Origin: Aedes albopictus
Lineage: Eukaryota > Arthropoda > Insecta > Diptera > Culicidae
Reading direction: 5' to 3'
Length of the DNA: 64,000 nt
NCBI RefSeq assembly: GCF_035046485.1
Contig: NC_085138.1
Location: 27,100,878 to 27,164,877, forward strand
Part shown: positions 53,914 to 64,000 of the stretch, in pieces
How the letters are laid out: each line of letters starts with the position of its first letter
Position numbering within the stretch: position 1 is the first letter of the stretch
Translations under genes and position numbers: made by a program
Notes under the pieces: generated by a model
Seen by the model: only the letters and a program-made list of their open reading frames with translations
Database searches by the model: none
Told to the model about the DNA's origin: nothing

Positions 53914-55287
53914 GTGTTGTGAATCTCTGATTTACGATTTCTTAGAATTAAGGATATTTCTCAAGAACTAACATACACACACCATTTGATGAAGAATTGC
54001 ATATTTTATTATATCTTTTTGTTGTGTGTGTACTGTGGAATTATAATACAAAGCAGACAGATGTCTTTCTACACCAGGTTCGTGGAAACGAACCGAACGT
54101 TCTCTCGAGGAGGGGCACTTAACGTATATTAATATAAAATATTTTCTTCTAAATGCTACATAATTTCTCACTTCGTTATTTACTCGTCAGTTTGCGGTTT
54201 CATTTTTAGGAAATAAATAACTGTGAATGTATTTATTAAATGCTTTTTAAAAAAGTAATTTAATGGCACCAGTTGGACCTGCATTGATGAGTGACAGTCA
54301 CATTAAAAATACTATAAATTATTTGAACAAAAAATACATTGCATTTGATATCTCTCTGGTTAGTTTTACGTTTGATTAACTTGCAACAAATTCATTATTC
54401 ACCTAAAATGATAATTTTGGCATTAGTTAATAGTTTTTTTGGTCTCTTAGAATAGACTGACATTTGATTTAAATTACTAATGCATGTGGCAAATTTTGGT
54501 TTCAGACATCACTTCGTTGACCGTCATTAATTGGACCTTCATTCTCCAGAAATTATTGTACTAACTCGAACTAATTGACATCATATGTTTGACTGTTTCA
54601 CAACAACATAAACAAATAGGTACAAATGCAGGAAAATAAACAAAACGTCTGCGAACATTGCATTGTTTATCGTGCTTGATTAGTGTTTATTGAGTCGTCG
54701 ACTATTACAAGGTATGTTTATGGCAGGAATTATAACGAAAGTCTCGCCTAGCGTCATATGGAACGAGATCGACATACATTTGCGAGTCGAGTCTGTGCTA
54801 CCACCGTTCCTCCTAAGGGGTTCATTATATTGATCTAGTCGGAGGTAAGTGACTCGACTGGAATCATTGTCGAGCACAGAAGCCACCCGTTTTTAGTTTT
54901 AAGTTAGCCACCCGTTACACGGTCGTGACAAACATCAAAATCTTTCAGAGGGGATTTTCTTACAAATTTGGGCCTAAGGGCCTTAGATTTTCATACAACT
55001 TTTTCCACTAGAGTTTCTATTAAAATAAGTTTATAGTTCTGTAAACCCTGTAAACTCGTTGAAAAAGTTGCTCGACAATCTAAGTTACTTCGGCCCAACT
55101 TTCACAACAATTTATAAAAAAAAATCACCAGATCTTAAAAGATGATGATCTATCCAAATAATGTTTCGAGAGGATTTCCGTTTGACTCGAGTGACAGAAC
55201 AGACTCCCTATACTCACAATAATGTATGGATAATACTGTATTCGACCGGTTCATTTGCATGTTTTTTGGAATGGTAAAAGCTAGCCT
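53914..55287. other. Spacer downstream of AGPAT
   Basis: AT-rich. About 54680-54900 is GC-balanced with a 68-codon minus-strand frame of unknown origin, possibly an LTR or old repeat. No further element recognised. Confidence 0.4.
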
Positions 55288-55293
55288 TTTATT
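55288..55293 (-). terminator. Candidate poly(A) signal of AGPAT
   Basis: TTTATT on the + strand, AATAAA on the minus strand, about 255 bases after the AGPAT stop codon. It is the nearest canonical signal I could see. Confidence 0.45.
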
Positions 55294-55546
55294 TCAGAAC
55301 AGTGCGATCTTAAGATAACTTTAAAATAACAAAAAATGCACAAAAATACATTAATAAATATGGAATTTCAACAAAATATCAAGGTATTCCGACAACTTTT
55401 TCCTACTTATCATACATTTGCATTCTCTTCCACGAGGGGGTGTGCCTCCACCCCACATAAATACTCCACTCGTTCCACTCTCAGAGGGGACGAGGCTACG
55501 CCACCAGAAGTTAAAAACAAGTCAATATCTGTATCACACACCGCGC

Positions 55547-56205
55547 CTACTCCTTTCGCCGATAGGCGCCGCCCTCCTTCGTCGGCGAACCATTTGTCAC
55601 CGCGGCATTCAAGCGATGACCACTAGATGCTAGCTTTGGCTTGATGAGATCATCCAGGCAGCGCAGCCGCAGTTTGGATGCGCTGAGCCCAACTTTGGCA
55701 CCGCTGCTGACACTGTACTTGTTCTCCACTTCCTTCGTCGTGGCTTTGAAAGTGTCCAGCATGACGGTACGCACCCGTTCCATCAGCTCCGGGATGTCCT
55801 CGCTGGTTAGGCCCTTGGTTTCGATCGGTTCCAACGTGGTCACGATGACGTGACCGTTGTTCAGAATTTTGGCTTTGTCATCCAAAAACGAACCGTACGA
55901 GCTGTAGACGACCGGCATGATCGGCAGTTGCGATCGGACGGCCACGTGGAAGGCTCCCTTTTTGAACTGGTGGATTTCGTTGGTATTGCGCCGGGTGCCC
56001 TCCGGGAACACCCACAGTTTGGTGCGCTTCTCCTTCAGCATATCGGTGCATTCGTTCATGGCCGTGTGGGCCTTTTCGGCGTTCTTCCGGTCGATGAAGA
56101 TCAGGCCGCTGAGCCACGCCGCTATACCGAACGGTCCGGTGTAGAGCAGTTCCTTCTTGGCAATGACGGTGCACTTGTCCATGACGTGCCAAAAGTCGAA
56201 CATTC
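55547..56205 (-). CDS. 1-acylglycerol-3-phosphate acyltransferase, terminal exon
   Basis: Starts at 56205 directly after a TTTTTCATTTCAG acceptor, in phase 1, and encodes 218 codons plus stop. The peptide begins MFDFWHVMDKCTVIAKKELL, then shows acyltransferase block II GLIFIDR, block III VFPEGTRRN, KKGAFHVAV, and block IV LPIMPVVYSSY, all expected of AGPAT (lysophosphatidate acyltransferase, phosphatidic acid synthesis at the ER). Block I, NHxxxxD, should be in the preceding exon, which I could not find between 56206 and 64000. The first 33 codons of the raw open frame lie upstream of the acceptor and are intronic. The C-terminal 40 or so residues are variable and charged. Codon use is GC-rich compared with the surroundings, as in a maintained gene. 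Confidence 0.9.
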
Positions 56206-56358
56206 CTGAAATGAAAAAGGAACATTGTTGAACAATCGGTTTCGAACCGCCATTTATGGATAATGATAAAACATAAAACTTATACCTTAATACTAGTAAC
56301 ATTGTTTATATTAACATCGTAGTAATCTGTTTGGTGATAATACGATCGTTGAGTTCTA

Positions 56359-56471
56359 TAGGGCACTGCATGAAAATCTCTCCTTCTCTTTCACTCTTAC
56401 AGAAATTTTGTAAACAACAAGGCCACGAAACGTCAAAGTCCCGTACAAAATCAAAACAGTGCAGTGCCCTA
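56359..56471. mobile_element. Short MITE in the AGPAT intron
   Basis: About 113 bp with 12- to 14-bp inverted ends (TATAGGGCACTGCA and its complement) and TA at both edges. It lies about 155 bp upstream of the AGPAT splice acceptor. Confidence 0.75.
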
Positions 56472-57099
56472 TAACCTGCTAAAAACCTCTAAAAACTAGC
56501 CGTGTACTGAGTATTTCAATAGGTTATGGGCTGTCAAGATTCTAGGCAACAGAATCAACAAGTGAAAAAAGAACAAACTAAGAGACTTCAAGATGTACGA
56601 AAATTGTATCGATCGGATTAAGTCAGAGACGGAAGCAACAGGGTACAGAGAAGTATTCACTAACGAGCCTGGATAAAACAAAGAGGAGAAACGTCAAAAT
56701 TGGAACAGTCCATTTACTGTCATCCCCATAGTTCCAATCGAGCAGGAGACCTGTCAAAACGACAAGGATTCGCCACTTTGGTATACTCTATTCGAGACAC
56801 TCACTGTTGATCTGTTGATACGTTTGAAAGTGAGGTCTGCGTTCAACGAACTGGTAGCAGAAGGAAGAGAGAGTAAGGGACTCTACAAGCTTGTCTTGTC
56901 CAGCGAGCAAAGATCCTGTGCCTATAGCCAAAGCGAATGAAAACATGATGCCCATGATGGCATCGAAGAATGGGTCACTTGAACAGTCATAGATTGAAGC
57001 GGCTACGTTCCATAGCGGATACCATCGCTTTTGTGGACTCCATCATTCCAACGTGTGCAACGTGCTTTCGAGGAAATTATAGTCGTCAACCATTCGTGT
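56472..57099. other. Presumed AGPAT intron and eroded BEL tail
   Basis: No clear exon. The right part may be the eroded continuation of the BEL/Pao element, but no RT motif survives. Confidence 0.35.
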
Positions 57100-57654
57100 A
57101 CTTTTTGAAATCAAAATAATGCAGGTGCGAATAGGTGCATGTTGTCTAGCCCGATGACAATCATTGGTACACCGAACGGAAAGTACATTGCCGGCACACC
57201 TGCGTGATGTGACCACCTCTGCGTACCAGACATCCTGTCTGGGCAGCTAGCTGCAACTCAGATACCGTTCGCGTATAGAACAGCGGATACTTCTCCTTCG
57301 AGCCCTCTTCGCCGACATGGTCTACGGTCCGAGACTCGTTCTCAAGCCGGTTGATGTTGCCCGTTCACGTGACTATCAGTGGCTCGAGTGTCCTTTCCGC
57401 CTTCAGCTGTTTCGCCACCGCATCATTCACTAGCGTCGCCGACGAACGTTCGTCCAAAAACGCGACGGTATCGTACTGTCACTTGCCGACGTAGAGCGTT
57501 ACCGTCATTGTCCGAAATATCACCGTGCAGTCCGACTTCGCCTTCTGCAGCTGCACTGGTTCTTCCACCCGATGTAGCAGAGGATGATGAGCCCCCTGGC
57601 AATTTCACATCGTACAGCGAATCTTCGACGAGCACCGACCTCCACTGTGTTTGT

Positions 57655-58437
57655 TCAGGCAGATTCCACAGAGTTTCTGCCTCTCGACTCGACTTCGCGT
57701 AGCCGTTCCGCGATGTTCATTCGCCTGAGCTCATCGCAATTACGGATGAGATGATCCGTTCGCCTGCATATCCAACATAGCCGGCTGGCCATCTCGTTAC
57801 GAGAACCTTCGCTGTGCTTCCGCTCGGATTCGTGCATATGCACAAACTCCTTTTTCCACGGATTCTCTCTCCCTGGCCGCGCTCGCTCATTCACTGACAG
57901 CGTTGAGAACTCCGTCACCTCAGAGACGTCGGAAACGATGTCGGTTGTGAATCGAGTGAACATCCTCGGCGGACTGTCCACTCTGCCGCGCTTATACCGC
58001 ACCCAATCCAGCTTGTAGCTCGGCGGCAATTTGTCGACCAGCTTCTGCACTAGCATCGGGTTGTTGAGGTGGTCGCTGAGCTGTGCCGCCTCGAGATGAT
58101 CGCACAATTGCTTTACGGTGATGCCGAAACTTATGAAGGTTTCCAGCCGATCGGCTCTCGGCGCTGGAGCGTTTCTCACCTTTGTCAGCAGCGTCTTCAA
58201 CGGCTTCTCCGGCTTTCCGAACAAGTTCCGTAAATCGGCAATCACGTCCGGAACTGAGTCTGGTAGAACCAGCCTGCTTCTTACAGCCTCCAGTGCGTCG
58301 CCTTGCAAGCAGTCCTGTAACCGCTTCTGGTACTCCAAATTCGAAAATCCGCACGCCGTCGTCGTGTATTCGAAGCTGCTAATAAACAGCGGCCAGACTT
58401 CTGCTTCTCCCCGACACTTTGGAAGGAGTTGCGACAC
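57655..58437 (-). pseudogene. BEL/Pao Gag fragment
   Basis: 260 codons. It opens with FISSFEYTTTACGFSNLEYQKRLQDCLQGDALEAV, the conserved Gag block of BEL/Pao elements in which the aromatic W/F-P-L-F-I-S-S-F start is followed by KLQ-LxxxLxGxA. DLRNLFGKPEKPLKTLL follows at about 88-104, and a zinc knuckle CWICRRTDHLIRNC near 219-232 is followed by MNIAERLREVES. The usual upstream residues GPGPSVGRISREQLAARK lie in another frame at about 58440-58510, so a frameshift separates them. The downstream protease is also out of frame. Gag packages element RNA; this copy cannot make a complete protein. Confidence 0.85.
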
Positions 58438-58559
58438 TGCTTTCGAGCAGCTAGTTGCTCCCTGGAGATCCGACCAACGCTTGGCCCTGGCCCTTCAGCA
58501 CCTCTGCTTCTCCGCAGACTGCTATGCCGCCACAGAGGTCCAATTTTGAGAAAAGCTGT

Positions 58560-59930
58560 CAGAAACTCAATTTTTGAACATGTCTTATATTGATTACAGT
58601 ACCTGAGCATTCATCCATAATACAAGGAGCACTAACTGGCATTTAAAAAAAAATGGAAATATTGATTTTGCATTTTGTAACAGCACTGAATGACTGCTGA
58701 TGGAAAAATTACTGAATTTTTGATAAAGAACACAAACAAGTTCAACCACTACAAAAGTTTTTTGATATAAGTAATACAATTGCTTTCAAAAGTTGTTTTG
58801 TAAGTTCTTGCGTATATCAGACATCTGCAATGGAGCAAGAAATCAAAACAACACATTTGGCTTCAAAATTGACATTACATGTCATTAGTACGAGAAATTC
58901 TGACAGTTCGACATCAAAGTGTCTTACAAATCACTGCCCGCTACTCCCCGCGAGGAGATTCCGTTCAAATGCTCGTTTATGTATGCAGAATTGGTTAAAG
59001 AAAAATGCAACTGCCAAGAGCTGCCAAAACAATAGCGCCATGATGAAATGTGTATCGTAAAATTGTATGAAAAACATCAATTTTGTTCGGATTTTGTTCG
59101 AAGAAATCCACAAAAAATGAAAATGCCTTTAAAATGAAATTGAGCATGTTCCAATACATTCATATATGCGGAAACTAGCAGACTACTATGATTTGGCAAT
59201 TTTTGCCAAGTATTTTCAAATCTGGACCACTGTGATGCCGGCTGCTTTCCGCTCGATCGTCTAGCTTGAGACTAACTGAGGCTTACCGATTGCTCAATAG
59301 GCCCAGTGGCTGAACCAAGACTCCCGGATCAACTAGCTCAGTAGCATGAGACCCCTCGAGCTGTGTCTCAGGGCCGGCAGGCATAGACCGGTTAACCGAT
59401 CTAGGCCGAATCGTGTGGATAGTGAGGGTGCGCTTCAGTGACGGTACCAAAAGTTAGGTCAAAATGGTCCTGATAGGTAAGGTAACCAGGAATTAGGCAC
59501 TAGTGCTACCAAGGCCAGTAGTTGGGATATACCTGAATGAACGTAGGCTGCTTTTTCCAACTACGCAGGTTCACAGAACGAAAAACTATCCAAAGCCGCT
59601 TTTCAAAGAAACTCACTTTTATCACACACGAGCGCCGTTTTGAAAGTGATCATGGCGATCGCCTCAAGCCTCAAAATGCCCTTCATTCCATCCTTTCCAT
59701 CTGTTCCTTCGTCCTTACTCCATGTTGCCTATCCTTGGTAGCAAACAACCACCCATTATGCTACCAGGTTGCCTACATTTGTACTCACAGCTGACTTTTC
59801 GCTCGCCTCCTATTTCGACCATAGTTGATTTAAAATACAATTAACATTCAGATTTCAACATTCGAACAAACTAATACAAAATTACATTTTTTCATTTAAC
59901 TAACAAACCCTATTATTAAAACCAAACACT
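58560..59930. other. Sequence between the BEL gag parts
   Basis: AT-rich to about 59200, then a GC-balanced stretch (59225-59530) that ends close to GATAGGTAAGGTAACC. The GGTAA repeat recalls RTE 3' tails, so this may be a short non-autonomous element mobilised by RTE machinery. No open frame of note. Confidence 0.35.
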
Positions 59931-60905
59931 AATCAAACAAACACTACAGTTTCCTTGAAAAAATGCACAAAATTAAAATAAATCTGGGGATCTTGTAACT
60001 GAACGGTTACAAGCTGCTCTCCGTAGATTCGGCCAACTCTTGGCCCCGGCCCGTCAGCAACTCTGCTCCTTCTCAGACTGCCTCGCCGGCTGCTCTCCGC
60101 ACGAACGTCTTTGAACGACTCGTCGCTTCTGCTGTCGCCATCACTGTCGCTGTCCTCACTTGAGCCAGCTTCGAATTCCGTGATCACCGGCACTTTCGAC
60201 ATTGGCTTTGGCTTGCCAACTTGCTTCGAGCATCCCGTTCCAAATGGGCCCTCTCCTATCCTTTCTGGTACGCTCTCCGAAAAACCGCTCTCACGCATTA
60301 TTTTCTTCGGATGGTTCTTCGAAGTTTCACGAACTCTTGCTCTGTAGCCAGTTGGGCATCTAGCAACTTTTGTTCCCGCTTTTAGCGCTGAACCTGGAGT
60401 TCCAGCTCACGTATCTCCTGTTCTAGTCTCAGCTGCTCTTCCTTCCACGTTTTCAGCCGAGCGAGTATCTAGTTTCTTTCGCGCCGCCATCCGCTTTGCA
60501 AAGGCCTTCTCCTTGCCGATTGCTCCTCTTCCAAATGCTTCTCAGCTTCTTGCTCCTTTTCTTGCCCGCTGCATCCGGAACTTTCAGCTGCTGAGCACTA
60601 CTTTTCGGCAATCACTTTTGACAACTCCTTCGTCAACACCAGCGCAAGAAAAACGTGCCCAGTGTTCACTACTTTGGACCCAGTTTACGTCCTTAGAGAT
60701 CGACTCACACATCGAACAGAACAAACATTGCTCGGTCTTGGAAGGTGAGGAAGTCATTCCGAGGAATCCGGTTTCAAATTTTGATTTGTTTTTACTATAC
60801 TATACTATAGTATAAGAAAGGATTTGCTCCCGTACTTCCTTAGGACTTTTTTTTTACTGACTATTACTTCAGAAACTTCACAACATTCTTACCTTACCTT
60901 ACCAA

Positions 60906-61784
60906 TCAGGCTAAGGCCTGGGTGGCCTCTGCTGTACATAGTAGCCGTCTCCATTCCACTCGGTCCATGGCTGTTTGTCTCCAGTTCCGCACTCTGCGTA
61001 GGGTCCGCAGATCGTCCTCCACTTGGTCGACCCACCTAGCTCGCTGCGCTCCACGTCTTCTTGTACCGGTCGGATGACTCTCGAGAACCATTTTAGTCGG
61101 GTTGCTATCCGACATCCTGATGACGTGACCCGTCCACCGTAGCCTCCCGATTTTCGCGGTATGGACGATGGTTGGTTGGTTCATTCGCCTTCTCCAAGTC
61201 CCGTCTTCCATTTGCACTCCGCCGTAGATGGTACGCAACACCTTCCGTTCGAAAACTCCAAGGGCGCGTTGGTCCTCTGCACCTAGGGTCCATGTTTCGT
61301 GCCCATAGAGGAAGTCCGGTCTAATCAGCGTTTTGTAGATGGTTAACTTCGTGTTACGGTGAACTTTATTCGATCGTAGAGTTCTGCGGAGTCCAAAGTA
61401 AGCACGATTTCCTGCCACAATGCGCCTCTGAATTTTTCTGCTGGTGTCGTTGTCGACGGTTACCAGTGAGCCCAAGTACACGAATTCTTCAATCGCCTCG
61501 ATTTCATCACCGTCGATATAAATTCGGGGTAGCGGGCGCGCTGATTCTTCCCTGGAGCCCTTTGCCATCATGTACTTTGTCTTCGACACATTAATAACTA
61601 GTCCGATTCGTCTGGCTTCACTCTTTAGTCGGATGTACGTTTCCACCATCGTCTCAAATTTACGAGCTATAATATCAATATCATCAGCGAAACCAAGCAG
61701 CTGAACGGACTTCGTGAAAATAGGTCCACTCGTGTTTATCCCCGCTCTCCTAATTACACCCTCCAAAGCAATGTTGAACAGCAA
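60906..61784 (-). pseudogene. RTE RT C-terminal part
   Basis: 292 codons beginning MLFNIALEGVIRRAG, with the catalytic QLLGFADDIDII at about 28-39, then LVINVSKTKYM, EEFVYLGSLV, the YGHETWTL block, RALGVFERKVLRTIYGG and WTGHVIRM, and ending just before the GGTAA tail. The first residues follow a broken LRQGN block in another frame. Confidence 0.88.
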
Positions 61785-61871
61785 GCACGAAAGACCATTT
61801 CCTTGCCGTAACCCTCTGCGAGATTCAAAGGGACTCGAGAGTGTCCCTGATACTCAAACTACGCACATCAC

Positions 61872-62326
61872 TCAATCCATCGTCGCCTTGATCAACCGTA
61901 TCAGTTTATCCGGGAATCCGTATTCGTGCATAATCTGCCATAGCTGTTCTCGATCGATTGTATCATACGCCGATTTGAAATCGATGAACAAGTGATGTGT
62001 GGGCACGTTGTATTCGCGGCATTTCTGCAACACCTGGCGGATGGCGAACATCTGGTCCGTTGTAGCGCGTTCGCCCATAAATCCAGTCTTGCAATCGGTG
62101 ATAGACGGCGGCATAAAATTTGAGAGAGTAGCTTGTAGGCAGCGCTCAGTAGTGTGATAGCGCGGTAGTTCCCGCAATCCAACTTGTCGCCTTTTTTGTA
62201 GATGGGACACACGATACCTTCCATCCATTCCTCCGGTAATACTTCCTCCTCCCAAATCTTGGTAATGACCCAGTGTAGTGCTCTCACCAGTGCTTCTCCA
62301 CCGTATTTTAGAAGCTCGCTTGGTAG
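61872..62326 (-). pseudogene. RTE RT central blocks, frameshifted
   Basis: Two overlapping frames share the RT core. One carries [24 protein letters not shown] and [19 protein letters not shown]; the other carries the continuation [19 protein letters not shown] and [21 protein letters not shown] with the catalytic Asp. The switch near 62100 is a small indel. A stop follows [11 protein letters not shown]. Confidence 0.85.
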
Positions 62327-62846
62327 TCAATCTGCTCCAACGGCTTTGTTGTTTTTCAACCGGTCAACCTCCTCCTCAATCTCTTGGAGGCCAGGGGCCG
62401 GAAGTCTTTCGTCCTGTGCACATACTCCTAGATCTGTTACCACGCCACCTTCGGTACTTGCAACGTCGCCATTGAGGTGCTCATCGTAATGCTGCCGCCA
62501 CCTCTCGACCACCTCACGCTCGCTCGTGAGAATATTCCCGTGATTATCTCGGCACATGTCGGCTTGTGGCACAAAGCCTCTGCGCGAGCGGTTCAGCTTC
62601 TCGTAGAACTTTCGTGTGTCCTTAGCGCGGTACAGCTTTTCCATCGCTTCGCAATCTCGTTCTTCCTGCTGGCGCTTCTTCATCCGGAAGACTGAGTTCT
62701 GCCTGTTCCGCGCCTGTTTGTAACGTGCCTCATTCGCTCTCGTACGGTGTTGCACCATTCTCGCCCATGCTACATCCTTCTTATTTTTCAACTGTTCACA
62801 TTCGCCGTCGTACCAGTCGTTTCTGTGATTCGAAGTCGCGAAGCCA
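62327..62846 (-). pseudogene. RTE RT fragment, linker and N-terminal part
   Basis: Starts in the region after the missing endonuclease (HRNDWYDGECEQLKNKK) with a long basic helix (RMKKRQQEERDCEAMEKLYRAKD), then WRQHYDEHLNGD and the first RT block (VDRLKNNKAVGAD), where a TGA stop replaces the next codon. The family would continue with IPxELLKxG, and that sequence follows the stop in the same frame, so this is a nonsense mutation rather than a frame change. Confidence 0.85.
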
Positions 62847-62853
62847 ACATTCA

Positions 62854-64000
62854 CGGCATATATAAAACTCTACAATTCGTACTTACCCAAAATGTCCAAC
62901 GAACTCTGATGGTTGGCTACGATAATGTATGCCTCATCGCGCGACAAAATATCAGCTCCCCGCAACTCCCATTTTATCCCGAGCACGGTAGATATCGGCC
63001 GGCAGAATGTTCCTGCCCATCTAGAATGAGAAACAGAATAAGAAAATTATGTTTAAATAATGTTTTAGGAAGCATAGTAAGACATCGAAATCAGTTTATA
63101 CGTTGGATAAACGAATTCCCAAATCACACGATACAGATATAAAAGACATCACTGAGGTCACCCTTCTGCACCATGTATCTGCAACCTTGAGATAATCCTT
63201 TCCAAACAATTCTTCGATATTGATATTATCTATGTATTTGCATGTAGCCACATGCCTCCCTCAAAAGTGCATTCGGTAATCGCTTATCGCTAGGTGACAA
63301 CAAACAGAAAAGTCAGTCTAGAAAATAGAGGTAATAAACTATAGAGGAAGAATGTCGCTGGCGTCGCTGCCGGAACATCTTTTGCTGGCGGGGATAGGCA
63401 GGGATATAAATGTCAAAGCGAAAAAGTATGCAGTTTGACAGGTAGATACCCGGGATGTTTGCGAAAGAGAACAAAGGGAACAGCAGCGACATTCGTCCTC
63501 TATAGTTTTTTAACTCTATTGTCTAGAATGATGGAGATTAGTGGGATTTGCTTAATTCGAAATGCAGTTGCCCATGCACTTTGATTGATTGTTATCGTCG
63601 AGGACCGATACCGAATTTTGAAGATTTGCAGACGAATTCATATAGCAGCGCATGCGATAAGATAAGGTAAGCGACGTCAATTTAAGTGAGTATATGACGG
63701 TTGGTTACCGTTACGTTCCAACTCTTGTTACAGTAAACATGTGTTGCTGGGGACAGTCTCTTTCGGAGTTATCAATACTTATTGAAAGCAGATTTCGTTG
63801 CAATCAGCTTCAATCCTAAAAATTCATTTTATTTTTAAATACAAATCTTACATATAATTCTATTTGCAAACTTACATTCTAGTATATTTCCGGATCCCCG
63901 AAGGAGAACTTCTCCAACAAAACACGTACTATGTGCAGTTTCTTTACTGCCATCTACTATACTACTAAATGACCTAAGAGAGTGAGGTGAAGCTCGTAGC
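62854..64000. other. Right flank, no gene recognised
   Basis: AT-rich, with one MITE at 63317-63527. No AGPAT exon with the NHxxxxD motif was seen here. Confidence 0.4.
63317..63527. mobile_element. MITE with about 45-bp imperfect inverted ends
   Basis: About 211 bp. TCTAGAAAATAGAGG...AAACTATAGAGG...GAATGTCGCTG at the left is mirrored at the right with a handful of differences. The target duplication is not clear. Confidence 0.78.

Larger units (their letters stand above)
57100..60760 (-). mobile_element. Decayed BEL/Pao retrotransposon (gag and protease)
   Basis: Minus-strand remains in element order. Near 60590-60760 is a Cys-rich segment (EQCLFCSMCES); at 60310-60480 a Gln/Glu/Lys-rich coiled coil (REQKLLDAQLATEQEF); at 59933-60298 an acidic stretch ending SRVADGPGPRVGRIYGEQL; at 57655-58520 Gag; and at 57360-57480 a protease motif VAFLDERSSATLV. 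About 57180-57340 carries the post-protease NESRTVDHVG and TRTVSELQL segment. Frames change between these parts, with stops inside. No RT, integrase or LTR was found. The GPGPxVGRI segment occurs at both 58.5 and 60.0 kb, so two copies or a duplication are mixed here. Confidence 0.8.
60889..62846 (-). mobile_element. 5'-truncated RTE-clade LINE (second family)
   Basis: A minus-strand LINE lacking its endonuclease, flanked by a 7-bp duplication AACATTC (60882-60888 and 62847-62853). The 3' end is three GGTAA units (complement of 60889-60903), as in the RTE at 43 kb. The protein differs substantially from that copy, so it belongs to a separate RTE family. The RT region is broken by at least one stop and several frameshifts. 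Truncation at the 5' end is normal for LINE insertions. Confidence 0.9.

Noticed and set aside
55850..56225. Three other frames of 75-119 codons over the AGPAT exon
   Set aside because: Shadows of the GC-rich AGPAT coding sequence in other phases; none has the acyltransferase motifs.

Overview
The window looks like nuclear DNA of a culicine mosquito, most likely Aedes. The reasons are an overwhelming load of transposable elements (Ty3/gypsy, Ty1/copia, BEL/Pao, RTE-type LINEs, a tRNA-derived SINE, many foldback MITEs), kilobases of a degenerate GAATTC/CCTGGAGGA minisatellite, long AT-rich introns or spacers, and the few host exons. No bacterial, plasmid or CRISPR features are present. The only assembly gap is 39715-40214 (500 N).

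Host genes are sparse. A first coding exon of a 1-acylglycerol-3-phosphate acyltransferase (AGPAT) lies on the + strand at 14368-14549. A terminal AGPAT exon lies on the - strand at 55550-56205. The 3' end of an Arg/Asp/Ser-rich protein gene lies on the + strand directly after the gap (40216-40605). The two AGPAT pieces point toward each other across the gap, so they are either two convergent paralogues or one gene broken by an inverted contig.

Layout: 0.7-1.95 kb minisatellite; 3.39-8.39 kb intact-ended gypsy element with identical 152-bp LTRs and a 118-nt GT-AG intron-like insert inside its reverse transcriptase; 8.64-13.14 kb copia element with identical 98-bp LTRs, itself inside a MITE; 13.8-14.55 kb AGPAT 5' end; 16.6-29.5 kb two oppositely oriented minisatellite blocks carrying a pogo/Tc1-like element, a hAT-like element, MITEs, a SINE and a ribozyme-like relic; 30.3-33.5 kb several MITEs, one hAT-type element with a nested perfect 77-nt hairpin; 36.8-38.9 kb non-coding LTR element with a reiterated LTR-end/primer-binding-site array; 40.2-40.85 kb host 3' exon; 41.2-42.9 kb poly(A)-ended insertion between direct repeats; 43.16-46.93 kb full-length RTE LINE with a nested MITE; 49.65-50.52 kb miniature LTR element (TRIM) with identical LTRs; 52.4-53.9 kb three MITEs; 55.5-56.2 kb AGPAT; 57.1-60.8 kb decayed BEL/Pao gag-protease; 60.9-62.85 kb 5'-truncated RTE.

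The elements mostly work against each other: nested insertions give a relative chronology, and three LTR insertions (gypsy, copia, TRIM) have identical LTR pairs and are therefore young. The strongest candidate for something unusual is the spliceable intron in the gypsy pol gene, followed by the LTR/PBS array and the AGPAT orientation conflict. All family assignments come from motif reading, without database searches.
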